Assembly: GCA_002788515.1 (NCBI GenBank)
Contig: PFRJ01000059.1
Coordinates: 1 to 13,302, forward strand
Origin: Nitrosopumilales archaeon CG_4_9_14_0_2_um_filter_34_16
Lineage (GTDB): Archaea; Thermoproteota; Nitrososphaeria; Nitrososphaerales; Nitrosopumilaceae
Length of the DNA: 13,302 bases
Direction of reading: 5' to 3'
This document shows positions 1 to 6,960 of the stretch, in pieces (positions within the stretch are counted from its first letter, which is position 1; every line of letters begins with the position of its first letter). The notes under the pieces were generated by a model. It made no database searches. It was not told where the DNA came from and saw only the letters and a program-made list of their open reading frames with translations. The position numbers were made by a program, and so were the translations under genes.

Positions 1-324
1 TGCAGAATATTTTTTTGCGACATCTATGACATCTTGGCATAGCATGTTTAGCTCATCATTGCTTTGTGGTTGCCCTTTGCCTCCGCCAAAAATTATCAAA
101 TCATCCGTGTGTTTGTATTCCCATTGCTCTTCTGGAAGATCAATATACCCTCCTCTGTCTACAATGTATGTTGGAAAAAGCGTTTTTGCTGTTCTGAATG
201 TTTTTGTTCCAAGTGTCTCATTGATAAAATTTATCACAATACTTCCAACATTTCCCATGTCCTGCATTGCTGCTATTATGATTGGTTTCTCTATGTCTGG
301 CTCTATTTCTTGAATAAATTCCAC
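1..324 (-). CDS. PAC2 family protein (proteasome assembly chaperone-like), 3' part outside window
   Basis: The first 108 codons of a minus-strand gene that runs off the left edge. The translation has the PAC2-family pattern: an alpha/beta start (IEKPIIIAAMQDMGNVG), then a beta strand with a glycine-rich turn (DLIIFGGGKGQPQS) followed by an acidic helix. In archaea PAC2 proteins resemble the eukaryotic proteasome assembly chaperones; their substrate is mostly unproven. The start is the GTG at 322-324, because an in-frame TAA lies 24 nt upstream of that codon and no ATG lies between. A TATA-like box on the minus strand at 346-353 is about 25 nt upstream, as expected for a leaderless mRNA. The plus-strand ORFs over this stretch are shadows. 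The family call is good; the precise role is inferred. Confidence 0.8.
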   Translation of the reverse strand, partial: MEFIQEIEPDIEKPIIIAAMQDMGNVGSIVINFINETLGTKTFRTAKTLFPTYIVDRGGYIDLPEEQWEYKHTDDLIIFGGGKGQPQSNDELNMLCQDVIDVAKKYSA

Positions 325-345
325 GATTTGATTAAAAATTAATGA

Positions 346-353
346 ATTTTAAA
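346..353 (-). promoter_or_regulatory. TATA-like box for the PAC2 gene
   Basis: Reads TTTAAAAT on the minus strand, centred about 25 nt upstream of the GTG at 324. This spacing puts the transcription start on or next to the start codon, supporting a leaderless GTG start. Confidence 0.5.
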
Positions 354-548
354 CGTATGTTGTTATTGTGCCTCTAAAATCTCTTTGAAATGTATTTGTT
401 CTTATGTGCTAAATATCTCAAGTAATAATTTTCCCCTTAAGTAAAAAATGCCATCATATTTTAACTCTTGTTAGTTTTTGATTTTCTTTTCAATGATCGA
501 CAAAAATATGAAGATTCATAAGTCAAAAAAACTTTCTACCGACAAATT

Positions 549-2993
549 ATGGAAACATCACTGGAAAACATTGGAACATTAGAGTATGTTCTTGATAAAT
601 ATTCTAAAATTTGGAGTTGGAAGGTAACAGGTGATCGAGCCGTCAGTATGATATCTAGGCTTGTTTCTGAGGCATGGTATGGTGAAAATATCAACGAAAT
701 AATTATTCCTGATAGTACTGAAACTGTAAAACAACTAAAATTAATCATGGATAGATACCCACTTGAAATTCTCTCAAAATCTATCTGGCAAAGAAAGATC
801 GTAAAGACATATGCTCCAAAACCTGCCTTGCCGCCAATTAAACTAAAATTAAAACGTGCAAAAACTGGAGATCAATTTAGAGGTAAGCTTCTAAACTTTC
901 AAAAAGAAGGGTTAGATTTTTTGTTGAAATCTTCTGGCAACGCATTATTAGCTGATGAGATGGGTCTTGGAAAGTGTGTGTTGGGTTCATCACTGATCGA
1001 GGTTATTGATGGTCAAATTCCAATTGAGGATCTGTGGAGCGATTCTGTCATACTAGAGCAACAGGAGGATGAATGTTGGGCAAAACTACCAAGACCAATT
1101 ATCATACAAACATTTGACGGACAAAAAATTATTGCTAAAAAAGTAAGCAAAATTTTCAGACAGAGAATCGATGAAGACATTGTAAAAATCACCCTTGATG
1201 ACGGTTCTGTTTTAGAATGTACCAAACGTCACAGATTTCTTACTCCTGATGGATGGATAATGACAAACAATCTGAATATAGATGATAGAGTTGCAGTCCC
1301 ATCTGCTACATTGCATGAATCTAAACATGATCTTGATGCAGATTTGGCCGAACTGATGGCAAAAAAACATCACAATACAAACATTGATGGTATACCATCA
1401 CAGAAAATTGTTCAACAGATTGCAGATAAGGGAATTTCACTACGTTCACTACGTCTTTCCACTCCGTACAAATATACTCAAGGTATGAGTAAAAATCTTG
1501 CATATTTTGTAATAGACAAACTAGAAAAGACGAATAATCATGTTCTTGCCAATGATCTCCAGAAACTATCTTTAGAATCCATCAATTGGTGCCCGATCAA
1601 AAAAATTGAAACAAAAAGATATTCAGGGTATGTGTATGATATTTCTGTACCTGAAACTCATAACTATGTCGTTAATGGCATGATTACACATAACACTGTT
1701 CAAACTCTGTCATATGTCTCAACAGAAAAACAAACATTTCCAGTACTTGTCATTGCACCACTTGTGACATTGAACAATTGGGAGAGAGAAATTCAGAAAT
1801 TTTTAAAGAAAAAGAGTAGAAATGGAAGAGTTGTTGAGTCTGAATCTCCAAGTGTTACTATTATTAGAACCGGCAAGTCTCAAGAATTACCGCCAACTGA
1901 CATTTATCTTATTAATTATGAATTACTTTTCAAAAGAAATAACGATTTATCAAAATTAGGAATTAAGACAATAGTCTGTGATGAAGTACATAACCTAAGA
2001 TCAAAAACCACGCAAAAGTACAAAGCTGTCAAAAAACTAGCAGCACTATCATCTGTTTTGTATAGAATCGGTCTTTCTGGCACTCCGATTTATAATCGTG
2101 GTTCAGAAATTTGGCCTATTATTGATATTATCAAGCCGGGTCTATTGGGAAGTTTTAAGGAGTTTTGTGAGTATTTTTGCTATGTAAATGATAAAGGTAA
2201 AGCAATTGTTTTGGAAAACAAACGTGCGTCTCTAAGAAATGAATTACAGAAACATGTCATGTTGAGAAGGAAAAAATCGGACGTTCTTAAGGAGTTAAAA
2301 GACAAAGTTCGTTACAAAGAAGTAATTGCAGCAGATACGGATTATTATCTTGAAGAATTAGACAAGATTTGGAAGAAAGTAGAGGCAGAACAAAAAGATG
2401 CTGATTCTGAATTCTCCAAATCCGCATCATATAACAGAGCAATTCAAAGTGAACGACAAATTGCAGGCATTGCAAAACTTCCTCATGTTATTAATTTTGT
2501 CAAAAATATAATGGAAATTGAAGAAAGTGTAGTTGTATTTTGTCATCACAAGGTCATTCACAAATTATTAAACGAAAGTCTTCAGGAATTTTCACCTGTT
2601 ACAATCATTGGAGGACAATCTGATGCATTACGACAGGATCAGATAGATAAATTCCAGAGAGGTGAATCCAAATTAATGATTGCAGGTATACGTGCAGGCA
2701 ATGTAGGTATTAATTTGACTAGAGCCAAGTATGTCATTTTTGCAGAACTTGATTGGAGTCCTGCCATTCATAGACAAGCAGAAGATAGATTGCATAGAAT
2801 AGGACAAAAGAATACTGTTTTTGCGTATTATCTAATTGGAAATGGCACCCTGGATGACCATGTTGCAAATATTTTAGTTGATAAAAGCTATGAAATTGAT
2901 GAAATCATGGATGAAACAAAAGAAAACTATGAAAACAAAGACAAGGCAGAACTCATCCTAGCTCAGATTCAAGATAAAATACGCTCAAAATAA
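549..2993 (+). CDS. SNF2-family DNA translocase/helicase (SMARCAL1/HepA-like) interrupted by an intein
   Basis: An 814-aa precursor; removing the intein (residues 143-382) leaves a 574-aa protein. SNF2 superfamily 2 motifs appear in order: Q-like entry LLNFQKEG (115-122), motif I DEMGLGK plus T (136-142 and 383), Ia VIAPLVTLNNW (401-411), II DEVH (478-481), III LSGTP (509-513), IV VVVFCHHK (661-668), V GIRAGNVGINL (713-723) and VI RQAEDRLHRIGQ (742-753). FCHHK and DRLHRIGQ are closest to SMARCAL1/HepA-like members, which use ATP to move on or anneal DNA; that subfamily is an inference. The first ~105 residues carry no domain I recognise. ATPase activity should require splicing, since the intein lies between the Walker A lysine and threonine. 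The ATG at 549 is preceded by only a weak TATA-like stretch (515-523). Its TAA directly abuts the stop of the convergent regulator. Confidence 0.93.
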   Translation: METSLENIGTLEYVLDKYSKIWSWKVTGDRAVSMISRLVSEAWYGENINEIIIPDSTETVKQLKLIMDRYPLEILSKSIWQRKIVKTYAPKPALPPIKLKLKRAKTGDQFRGKLLNFQKEGLDFLLKSSGNALLADEMGLGKCVLGSSLIEVIDGQIPIEDLWSDSVILEQQEDECWAKLPRPIIIQTFDGQKIIAKKVSKIFRQRIDEDIVKITLDDGSVLECTKRHRFLTPDGWIMTNNLNIDDRVAVPSATLHESKHDLDADLAELMAKKHHNTNIDGIPSQKIVQQIADKGISLRSLRLSTPYKYTQGMSKNLAYFVIDKLEKTNNHVLANDLQKLSLESINWCPIKKIETKRYSGYVYDISVPETHNYVVNGMITHNTVQTLSYVSTEKQTFPVLVIAPLVTLNNWEREIQKFLKKKSRNGRVVESESPSVTIIRTGKSQELPPTDIYLINYELLFKRNNDLSKLGIKTIVCDEVHNLRSKTTQKYKAVKKLAALSSVLYRIGLSGTPIYNRGSEIWPIIDIIKPGLLGSFKEFCEYFCYVNDKGKAIVLENKRASLRNELQKHVMLRRKKSDVLKELKDKVRYKEVIAADTDYYLEELDKIWKKVEAEQKDADSEFSKSASYNRAIQSERQIAGIAKLPHVINFVKNIMEIEESVVVFCHHKVIHKLLNESLQEFSPVTIIGGQSDALRQDQIDKFQRGESKLMIAGIRAGNVGINLTRAKYVIFAELDWSPAIHRQAEDRLHRIGQKNTVFAYYLIGNGTLDDHVANILVDKSYEIDEIMDETKENYENKDKAELILAQIQDKIRSK
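975..1694 (+). other. In-frame intein (240 aa) in Walker A of the SNF2 protein
   Basis: The splicing blocks are all visible. Block A starts with Cys143 (CVLGSSLIEV). Block B is DGSVLECTKRHRF with the TxxH pair Thr225 and His228. Block F is YVYDISVPETHNYVV. Block G is NGMITHN with His381 and Asn382. The +1 extein residue is Thr383, a valid nucleophile for class 1 splicing. Joining the flanks restores DEMGLGK-TVQTL, a standard SNF2 motif I. About 110 residues separate block B from block F, more than a minimal intein needs, but I see neither LAGLIDADG nor HNH motifs there, so this is probably an intein lacking an active homing endonuclease. The segment LDADLAELMAKKH (~262-274) might be a decayed endonuclease block, which is weak. 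Base composition is not obviously different from the host gene. Confidence 0.93.
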
Positions 2994-3605
2994 TCAAATT
3001 TCTAACTTGTCTTTTATGTTAGATAATTTTTTGACAATTATTTCTTTTTTTGTTTGCTCTATTTGTGAATCCTGAACTTCTTTTACAATTTCATCTATCA
3101 TGCTTAGGATCTCTATTATGGGTTCTGTTTTTTCAAAATCTATATTGAATCCCTCGATTTCAGTTTTGTCTATTTCTTGGATTCCCTCAGACAAAATCTC
3201 AAAAATTTTGACTACCTTCTCTTCTTGCCTTTGAGGTGACATTAGTATGAGTTGTTTTTTTCTTAATCTTTCAATGTCTTCTGCCAATTCGCTTTCTGAA
3301 ATTTTTAGAATGTCTGCAATCTGAGTTATACTACATGATTTTATTTGTAATAGCCGTAGTATTTTTGCCCATTTTGGCACATCATCACTCCATAAGATTT
3401 CTCTTGCAATATTGGTGATGGAAAATGATCCGTCACCATTCAATGAAATCATTTTTCTATCTTTTAGTGTTGCAAGAGAATCTAGGATTCTTCCAACTCC
3501 CAATCTTTTTAATTCTGAATTTTCCAAATTATTTTCATTAAATGTTCCATTTTCATTAATTGCCAAATGTAAAATCTCTAAATCTATCGTTCCTAGTTTT
3601 CTCAT
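2994..3605 (-). CDS. Winged-helix (HTH) putative transcription regulator
   Basis: A 203-aa soluble protein. Two helix-turn-helix-like units can be seen: residues ~5-72 (ends in a wing-like ISLNGDGSFSITNIAREIL) and ~82-125 (SITQIADILKISESELAEDI followed by RLRKKQLILMS). The C-terminal half (~130-203) is helical, acidic and probably coiled, suited to dimerisation. No metal or ligand site is evident. The ATG at 3603-3605 has a TATA-like box about 25 nt upstream (3625-3635). Its TGA (2994-2996) begins right after the helicase stop, so each transcript must end inside the other gene. It is divergent from superoxide dismutase across 86 bp, so control of that gene or of itself is possible but unproven. 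The DNA-binding call is an inference from pattern. Confidence 0.72.
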   Translation of the reverse strand: MRKLGTIDLEILHLAINENGTFNENNLENSELKRLGVGRILDSLATLKDRKMISLNGDGSFSITNIAREILWSDDVPKWAKILRLLQIKSCSITQIADILKISESELAEDIERLRKKQLILMSPQRQEEKVVKIFEILSEGIQEIDKTEIEGFNIDFEKTEPIIEILSMIDEIVKEVQDSQIEQTKKEIIVKKLSNIKDKLEI

Positions 3606-3624
3606 ATCTTTACTCTGCTCTTTT

Positions 3625-3635
3625 GATTTATTTTT
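3625..3635 (-). promoter_or_regulatory. TATA-like box for the winged-helix gene
   Basis: Reads AAAAATAAATC on the minus strand, centred ~25 nt upstream of the ATG at 3605. It shares the 86-bp divergent region with the SOD promoter. Confidence 0.5.
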
Positions 3636-3662
3636 CTTTCACATTAATTTTTATTCTTGAAG

Positions 3663-3670
3663 AATATATG
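3663..3670 (+). promoter_or_regulatory. TATA box of the superoxide dismutase gene
   Basis: AATATATG, centred 25-26 nt upstream of the ATG at 3692. There is no Shine-Dalgarno sequence between box and start, so the mRNA is probably leaderless. Confidence 0.6.
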
Positions 3671-3691
3671 TGGACTTTGTCGTTTTAATTC

Positions 3692-4315
3692 ATGGTTAGA
3701 TATGAACTTCCAAGATTACCTTATGGATATGATGATCTAGAACCCTTTATTGACACTGAAACAATGAATATTCATCATCAAAAACACCATCAAGCATACG
3801 TTGACGGATTAAACAAATCTCTTGCAGCAATTGGTGGTGAATCTCATCCACAATACATATCATCTATTTTGTCTGATCTCAACTCTATTCCCGAATCAGG
3901 GCGTAGTGCCATCAATTTTTTTGGGGGAGGATTTGAAAACCATAGATTGTTCTGGGAGACCATGATTCCTAATGATGATGGAAAACCTGGTGGAAAATTA
4001 GAAGACTCGATTGACGTTTACTATGATGATTTTGAGAATTTCAAAAAAGTATTTTCTGAAAAAGCAATTGGCATTCAAGGAAGTGGTTGGTGTTGGTTAG
4101 TCTTTAATGAAACATATCATAAAATTGAAATCATTACAACTGAAAATCAAACTAGTCCGTGGACTGTTCAAAAATACCCCTTATTGGGATTGGATGTCTG
4201 GGAGCATGCATATTATCTGAAATATAAAAATAAACGATCTGATTACGTCGATGCTTGGTGGAATGTTGTGAACTGGGATTATGTCGGTAATCGATTTTCC
4301 GAACTTGCTGATTAA
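3692..4315 (+). CDS. sod: Superoxide dismutase, Fe/Mn family (Mn-type features)
   Basis: A 207-aa protein, normal length for the family, converting superoxide to oxygen and hydrogen peroxide in the cytoplasm (no signal peptide). All four metal ligands are present: His28 (in IHHQKHHQAYV), His84 (in ENHRLFW), Asp168 and His172 (in LDVWEHAYYLKY). Gateway residues His32 and Tyr36 are conserved. Gln153 in the NQTSP segment sits where Mn-type enzymes carry their second-sphere glutamine, and the Fe-type Gln before the NH..FW motif is absent; Mn preference is thus inferred, and cambialistic use is possible. In an ammonia oxidiser it would protect against oxygen by-products. It has its own TATA box and is followed by 51 bp before the next gene, which has its own promoter. 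Confidence 0.97.
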   Translation: MVRYELPRLPYGYDDLEPFIDTETMNIHHQKHHQAYVDGLNKSLAAIGGESHPQYISSILSDLNSIPESGRSAINFFGGGFENHRLFWETMIPNDDGKPGGKLEDSIDVYYDDFENFKKVFSEKAIGIQGSGWCWLVFNETYHKIEIITTENQTSPWTVQKYPLLGLDVWEHAYYLKYKNKRSDYVDAWWNVVNWDYVGNRFSELAD

Positions 4316-4316
4316 A

Positions 4317-4341
4317 TTGTCTGATTTGGACAAATTCTTTT
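4317..4341 (+). terminator. Possible weak hairpin and T-tract after superoxide dismutase
   Basis: A 5-bp stem (TTGTC at 4317-4321 with GACAA at 4329-4333) followed by a T-rich run. The stem is short, and archaeal termination mainly needs the T-tract. The T-run also merges with the TATA box of the next gene, so the call is weak. Confidence 0.25.
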
Positions 4342-4345
4342 AAAG
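4337..4345 (+). promoter_or_regulatory. TATA-like box for the secreted two-repeat protein
   Basis: CTTTTAAAG, centred ~26 nt upstream of the ATG at 4367, in the 51-bp gap after SOD. It suggests the gene is transcribed on its own and leaderless. Confidence 0.5.
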
Positions 4346-4366
4346 TAAAGTCTGATCTTTTCTCAC

Positions 4367-5647
4367 ATGAACAAGAGTCTGAGATACATTGCACTTCTTG
4401 CAATTTTACCCTTGTTTACAACAGGATTGGGAAATGACTATTTCACAGATGTTGATGCCCTAAAAAGCAAAGGAACTGCAACATCACAATATGGTTCCAG
4501 CACTAACATTTGTGGATTAGACTTGTGCTCTAATTATCCTGGCGGCAGAGCCGCTTGGGAATCTTCACAAGATAAAGTTCCACCTGTAGCTCCAGTCAAA
4601 GAAACTGAAATGGAAGACGCCATGATGGAAAAAGAACAGTCTATGATGGAAGAAACTATGGAAGAAACTGAATCTGACTTGGGTTCTGTACTTAGATTAT
4701 CAAGAACAAATGTTCCAGCAACAATTCCAATGCATCAAGGCTACTACAACGGTGAAGATGTTTATTTTATCATCACTGATTCTAGTGATCCTACCCATGC
4801 AGAAATAATTACTGCGAATCAGGGATGGCAAGTTGAACTTGCTCCTCTGTTAAAGAATGCTCCTGAAAAAGCACTCTCAAAAACATACATGTTTACCAAC
4901 GGCATATCCGGTGACGGTGTCCATGGATATCAAGGTGAAGTATTTACAAGCACTCCTGCACAACCAGATGTGTACAGTGCATTGACTTCACATGTACATG
5001 TAACGTGGAATGAAGGTGCAACATCAAGAGTACTTGATTCAGAAGCAATGATTATGGAGGCAGCTGAGAATGATGAAATCACATTAACTTCCGTTAATGT
5101 TGTTTTGAACATGCCACAAATCATTTGGCCTGAAGGTCAGATGATGGTTAAGGAAGACAAAACATTAACTGATGAAACACCTTATGGTGGAGGTCAAGTT
5201 CTTGATATTGATACAGAAGAGATGACTGTAACTTTCATAGCTCATCGTGGATGGGGTCCAGATGGTAGAACTATCTATTACATTGTAACAGATGCTACTC
5301 CAAGTGGTCCTGCCGGAATGATGGGTGTTGTAAGTGCACCAACATCTGCAAGCTTGATTGCAAATTCAGCAGCAGTAGATTTGTATCAATTCAGAAATGG
5401 TTTGACAGGTACTGGTCCTTTGGGATTTCAACCTGGAATTGCAGCAGGGGCCCCTGGTGATGCAAATTATTCACCTATGTGGAGAATCTTTATGGTTGGT
5501 TGGACTGATCCTACCTCTGCACAAATTTTAGAAACCATCGATGATATCAACGCCTACAAAGCAGCTGGTTTGGTTGACATTGGCATCGCGCGTCCAATGG
5601 ACAGTGATCATATTGTTAACTGTCCATTTATTGATCCGTTCCAATAA
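4367..5647 (+). CDS. Secreted protein with two tandem copies of one domain and a Met-rich acidic linker
   Basis: A 426-aa protein with an N-terminal signal sequence (basic MNKSLR, then hydrophobic YIALLAILPLFTTGLG). A CGLDLC motif follows (Cys49, Cys54). Residues ~81-102 form an acidic linker with six Met and many Glu. Two homologous domains then follow: ~115-250 and ~275-422. Shared landmarks are YFIITD/YYIVTD (133-138 and 304-309), FTNGISGDGVHGYQ/FRNGLTGTGPLGFQ (176-189 and 342-355), VHVTW/IFMVGW (210-214 and 374-379) and an Asn-x-Pro near each end. I believe it belongs to an uncharacterised secreted family common in Nitrosopumilus-like archaea, possibly the one carrying DUF7482, but that name is from memory. 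Metal binding by the Met-rich and Cys segments is speculation. It is expected outside the membrane. Confidence 0.85.
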   Translation: MNKSLRYIALLAILPLFTTGLGNDYFTDVDALKSKGTATSQYGSSTNICGLDLCSNYPGGRAAWESSQDKVPPVAPVKETEMEDAMMEKEQSMMEETMEETESDLGSVLRLSRTNVPATIPMHQGYYNGEDVYFIITDSSDPTHAEIITANQGWQVELAPLLKNAPEKALSKTYMFTNGISGDGVHGYQGEVFTSTPAQPDVYSALTSHVHVTWNEGATSRVLDSEAMIMEAAENDEITLTSVNVVLNMPQIIWPEGQMMVKEDKTLTDETPYGGGQVLDIDTEEMTVTFIAHRGWGPDGRTIYYIVTDATPSGPAGMMGVVSAPTSASLIANSAAVDLYQFRNGLTGTGPLGFQPGIAAGAPGDANYSPMWRIFMVGWTDPTSAQILETIDDINAYKAAGLVDIGIARPMDSDHIVNCPFIDPFQ

Positions 5648-5656
5648 AATCCACTC

Positions 5657-5668
5657 TTTTTTATTTTT
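5657..5668 (+). terminator. T-rich terminator after the two-repeat protein
   Basis: TTTTTTATTTTT begins 9 nt after the TAA at 5647, typical of archaeal intrinsic termination, which needs a T-tract but no hairpin. Confidence 0.45.
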
Positions 5669-5764
5669 AATCATTGAACGTTTGTTTGTTTTTAAGGGTT
5701 TTCTTTAACATTTTTTGTGAGAATTTAATGCTTAACTTATCTATGGTTGTGAGAATATTACTTC

Positions 5765-6139
5765 ATGAGTATTGTAGGAATGTACATGTTAAATGCACAA
5801 GAATATCATCCGGAGAAAATTCAACGAGCCATTGACATGTTATATGTTGATAGGAAAAATGAGTTTCGCGAACTGTCTCATGTTCTTCTTAGTCCAAAAG
5901 CAATTAGTTTAATGCCAAACTGGAAAGAATTTGTTTTAAATTTTAGTTTGGATGTTGAAGATGCTTTTAAAACATGGTCTGGACAGACTCCATTATCTGT
6001 CAACTCTCCACAAAAAGCGCTGACTCTGTTAAGACAGCTAGGGCATGATAAGACGTCGATGAATCAACTTGCACATTTATTGAATTTGTCGTATACCTTA
6101 TCACGTGAATTCAAAGAGATCTATAGACGTCTAAAATAA
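5765..6139 (+). CDS. Hypothetical protein, 124 aa
   Basis: I do not recognise the family. The protein is soluble, largely helical and near neutral, with no signal peptide or cysteine. The C-terminal ~30 residues (MNQLAHLLNLSYTLSREFKE) resemble a helix-turn-helix followed by a basic end (IYRRLK), so nucleic-acid binding is possible. The first ATG (5765) is preferred because a weak TATA-like CTTAACTTAT (5731-5740) lies about 29 nt upstream; Met6 and Met8 are alternative starts. A T-tract follows the stop (6144-6149). It is flanked by its own promoter and terminator, so no operon is implied. Confidence 0.7.
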   Translation: MSIVGMYMLNAQEYHPEKIQRAIDMLYVDRKNEFRELSHVLLSPKAISLMPNWKEFVLNFSLDVEDAFKTWSGQTPLSVNSPQKALTLLRQLGHDKTSMNQLAHLLNLSYTLSREFKEIYRRLK

Positions 6140-6140
6140 T

Positions 6141-6151
6141 CTCTTTTTTCT
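6141..6151 (+). terminator. T-tract after the 124-aa gene
   Basis: CTCTTTTTTCT begins immediately after the TAA at 6137-6139; a likely archaeal T-rich terminator. Confidence 0.4.
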
Positions 6152-6278
6152 AGTCTTAACAATCTGATTTTGGGTTTTAACTGATTATCGATAAAAATAG
6201 TATTTCACATTAATTGAATACCGCTTTCCGGAAATTCTTATTTCATTTTATGGGGTAATTGTCAACGAGGCTATAGTG

Positions 6279-6296
6279 CATATTGCGGGCAATATG
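6279..6296. repeat. Perfect palindrome, 8-bp arms with 2-bp centre
   Basis: CATATTGC, GG, GCAATATG. The two-base centre is too short for a good RNA loop, so a dimeric protein-binding site at the DNA level fits better. It lies ~30 nt downstream of a TATA-like box at 6245-6252, where a repressor could block transcription. No partner is known. Confidence 0.6.
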
Positions 6297-6310
6297 ATAA
6301 AATGGAAAAA

Positions 6311-6361
6311 TACCATTTATTTTTTAAAAAGCCAGGCACAATTAAATGGTAATAAATGGTA
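6311..6361. repeat. 11-bp perfect inverted repeat, stem-loop capable
   Basis: TACCATTTATT (6311-6321) pairs exactly with AATAAATGGTA (6351-6361) around a 29-nt spacer. TAAATGGT also occurs a second time just inside the right arm (6343-6350), giving a short direct repeat. It could fold in RNA, but the arms are AT-rich. Confidence 0.5.
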
Positions 6362-6534
6362 CTATTTTTTTTTGAAAAAATCTCTGATAAGGTGTTTTTC
6401 TTGCAAAATACTATCTACAAGTTTGAAAAATGTCCGAAACGAGAGCTTGAAAATTACAGGAATCCTCATATAATGACTCGATACCATTACCACTAAATTT
6501 TATTTCCAAGGATCAGATTCTTCACTTTGTGATT

Positions 6535-6648
6535 TTATACCTTTTGATGATTCGTCAGCAGGTTTACTTTTCTTTGTCTTTTTCCATTTTTTCTAATGTA
6601 TTTTTCATTTTTTTTTTGATTCTTTTTTTCTACCGAGAATAATGTCAT
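6535..6648 (-). CDS. Doubtful 37-aa very basic small ORF
   Basis: An ATG at 6646-6648 opens a 37-codon frame (begins MTLFSVEKKNQKKNEKYIRK) ending with TAA at 6535-6537; it is rich in Lys/Arg with a net charge near +10. The reason to list it is the TATA-like CTTTATA on the minus strand (6672-6678), 26 nt upstream. Against it: the DNA is simply A-rich (a run of ten A), and another minus-strand frame in the same place has a more protein-like tail (KPADESSKGIKSQSEESDPW, stop at 6500) but is cut by two stops. It may be a decayed or frameshifted small gene. Confidence 0.25.
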   Translation of the reverse strand: MTLFSVEKKNQKKNEKYIRKNGKRQRKVNLLTNHQKV

Positions 6649-6671
6649 GCTTTGAAATACTTTAGTATGCC

Positions 6672-6678
6672 TATAAAG
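6672..6678 (+). promoter_or_regulatory. TATA box for the 80-aa gene, possibly bidirectional
   Basis: TATAAAG, centred 25 nt upstream of the ATG at 6700. Read on the other strand (CTTTATA) the same box is 26-27 nt upstream of the ATG at 6648. It sets the start of the 80-aa gene at 6700 rather than at the TTG at 6691. Confidence 0.6.
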
Positions 6679-6699
6679 TAGAACTTATCATTGGATTTC

Positions 6700-6942
6700 A
6701 TGTTGGAAGAAGAGCTGATAGATCTAATGACATTCTGTCTTCAAAATCCTGATTCAACAGAGATACTTGATAAATATAAAAGAATTACTGAGATTGGACA
6801 TGAATTGTATTCTGATGGTGGTGTTGATGCTTTGGAAAATTTCTTTTTTGTACTGAAAAATAGAATTACTCAAGAAATAGAAAAAGATCCATCCCCAATG
6901 CGTTGCCTATGGAATGGTCTTACTAGTGAATGGCAATACTAA
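6700..6942 (+). CDS. Small acidic hypothetical protein, 80 aa
   Basis: I do not recognise the family. The protein is soluble and acidic, almost all helix, beginning MLEEELIDLMTFCLQNPDST and ending in an aromatic SEWQY; there is no signal peptide, metal site or HTH. An in-frame TTG at 6691 would add three residues, but the TATA box at 6672-6678 is centred 25 nt before the ATG at 6700, which favours the ATG. It converges on the zinc-ribbon gene with 18 bp between the stop codons. Amino-acid composition and the well-placed promoter make it likely real; function is unknown. Confidence 0.7.
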   Translation: MLEEELIDLMTFCLQNPDSTEILDKYKRITEIGHELYSDGGVDALENFFFVLKNRITQEIEKDPSPMRCLWNGLTSEWQY

Positions 6943-6960
6943 ATTTCTCTATTGAGAATT

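Larger units (their letters stand above)
6152..6534. other. Gene-poor stretch with inverted repeats; no convincing gene
   Basis: No ORF here has clear coding character. Visible structure: a TATA-like ATTTTATG at 6245-6252; a perfect palindrome with 8-bp arms (6279-6286 and 6289-6296) about where transcription from that box would start; and an 11-bp perfect inverted repeat (6311-6321 with 6351-6361, 29-nt loop). A 65-codon frame opens with GTG at 6276 and ends at 6473, but the peptide resembles nothing I know. The stretch could encode a small RNA or be a decayed element. I see no tRNA, transposase or C/D-box pattern I would trust. Confidence 0.4.

Noticed and set aside
26..342. Two plus-strand ORFs of 92-95 codons
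   Set aside because: Both are antisense to the PAC2 coding sequence, whose translation fits a known family, while these give Cys/Ser/Phe-rich shadow peptides.
6276..6473. 65-codon plus-strand ORF with a GTG start
   Set aside because: A TATA-like box is about 27 nt upstream, but the peptide is Lys/Phe/Ser-rich with no pattern I know, and inverted repeats cover its first part. Kept only as part of the unexplained stretch.
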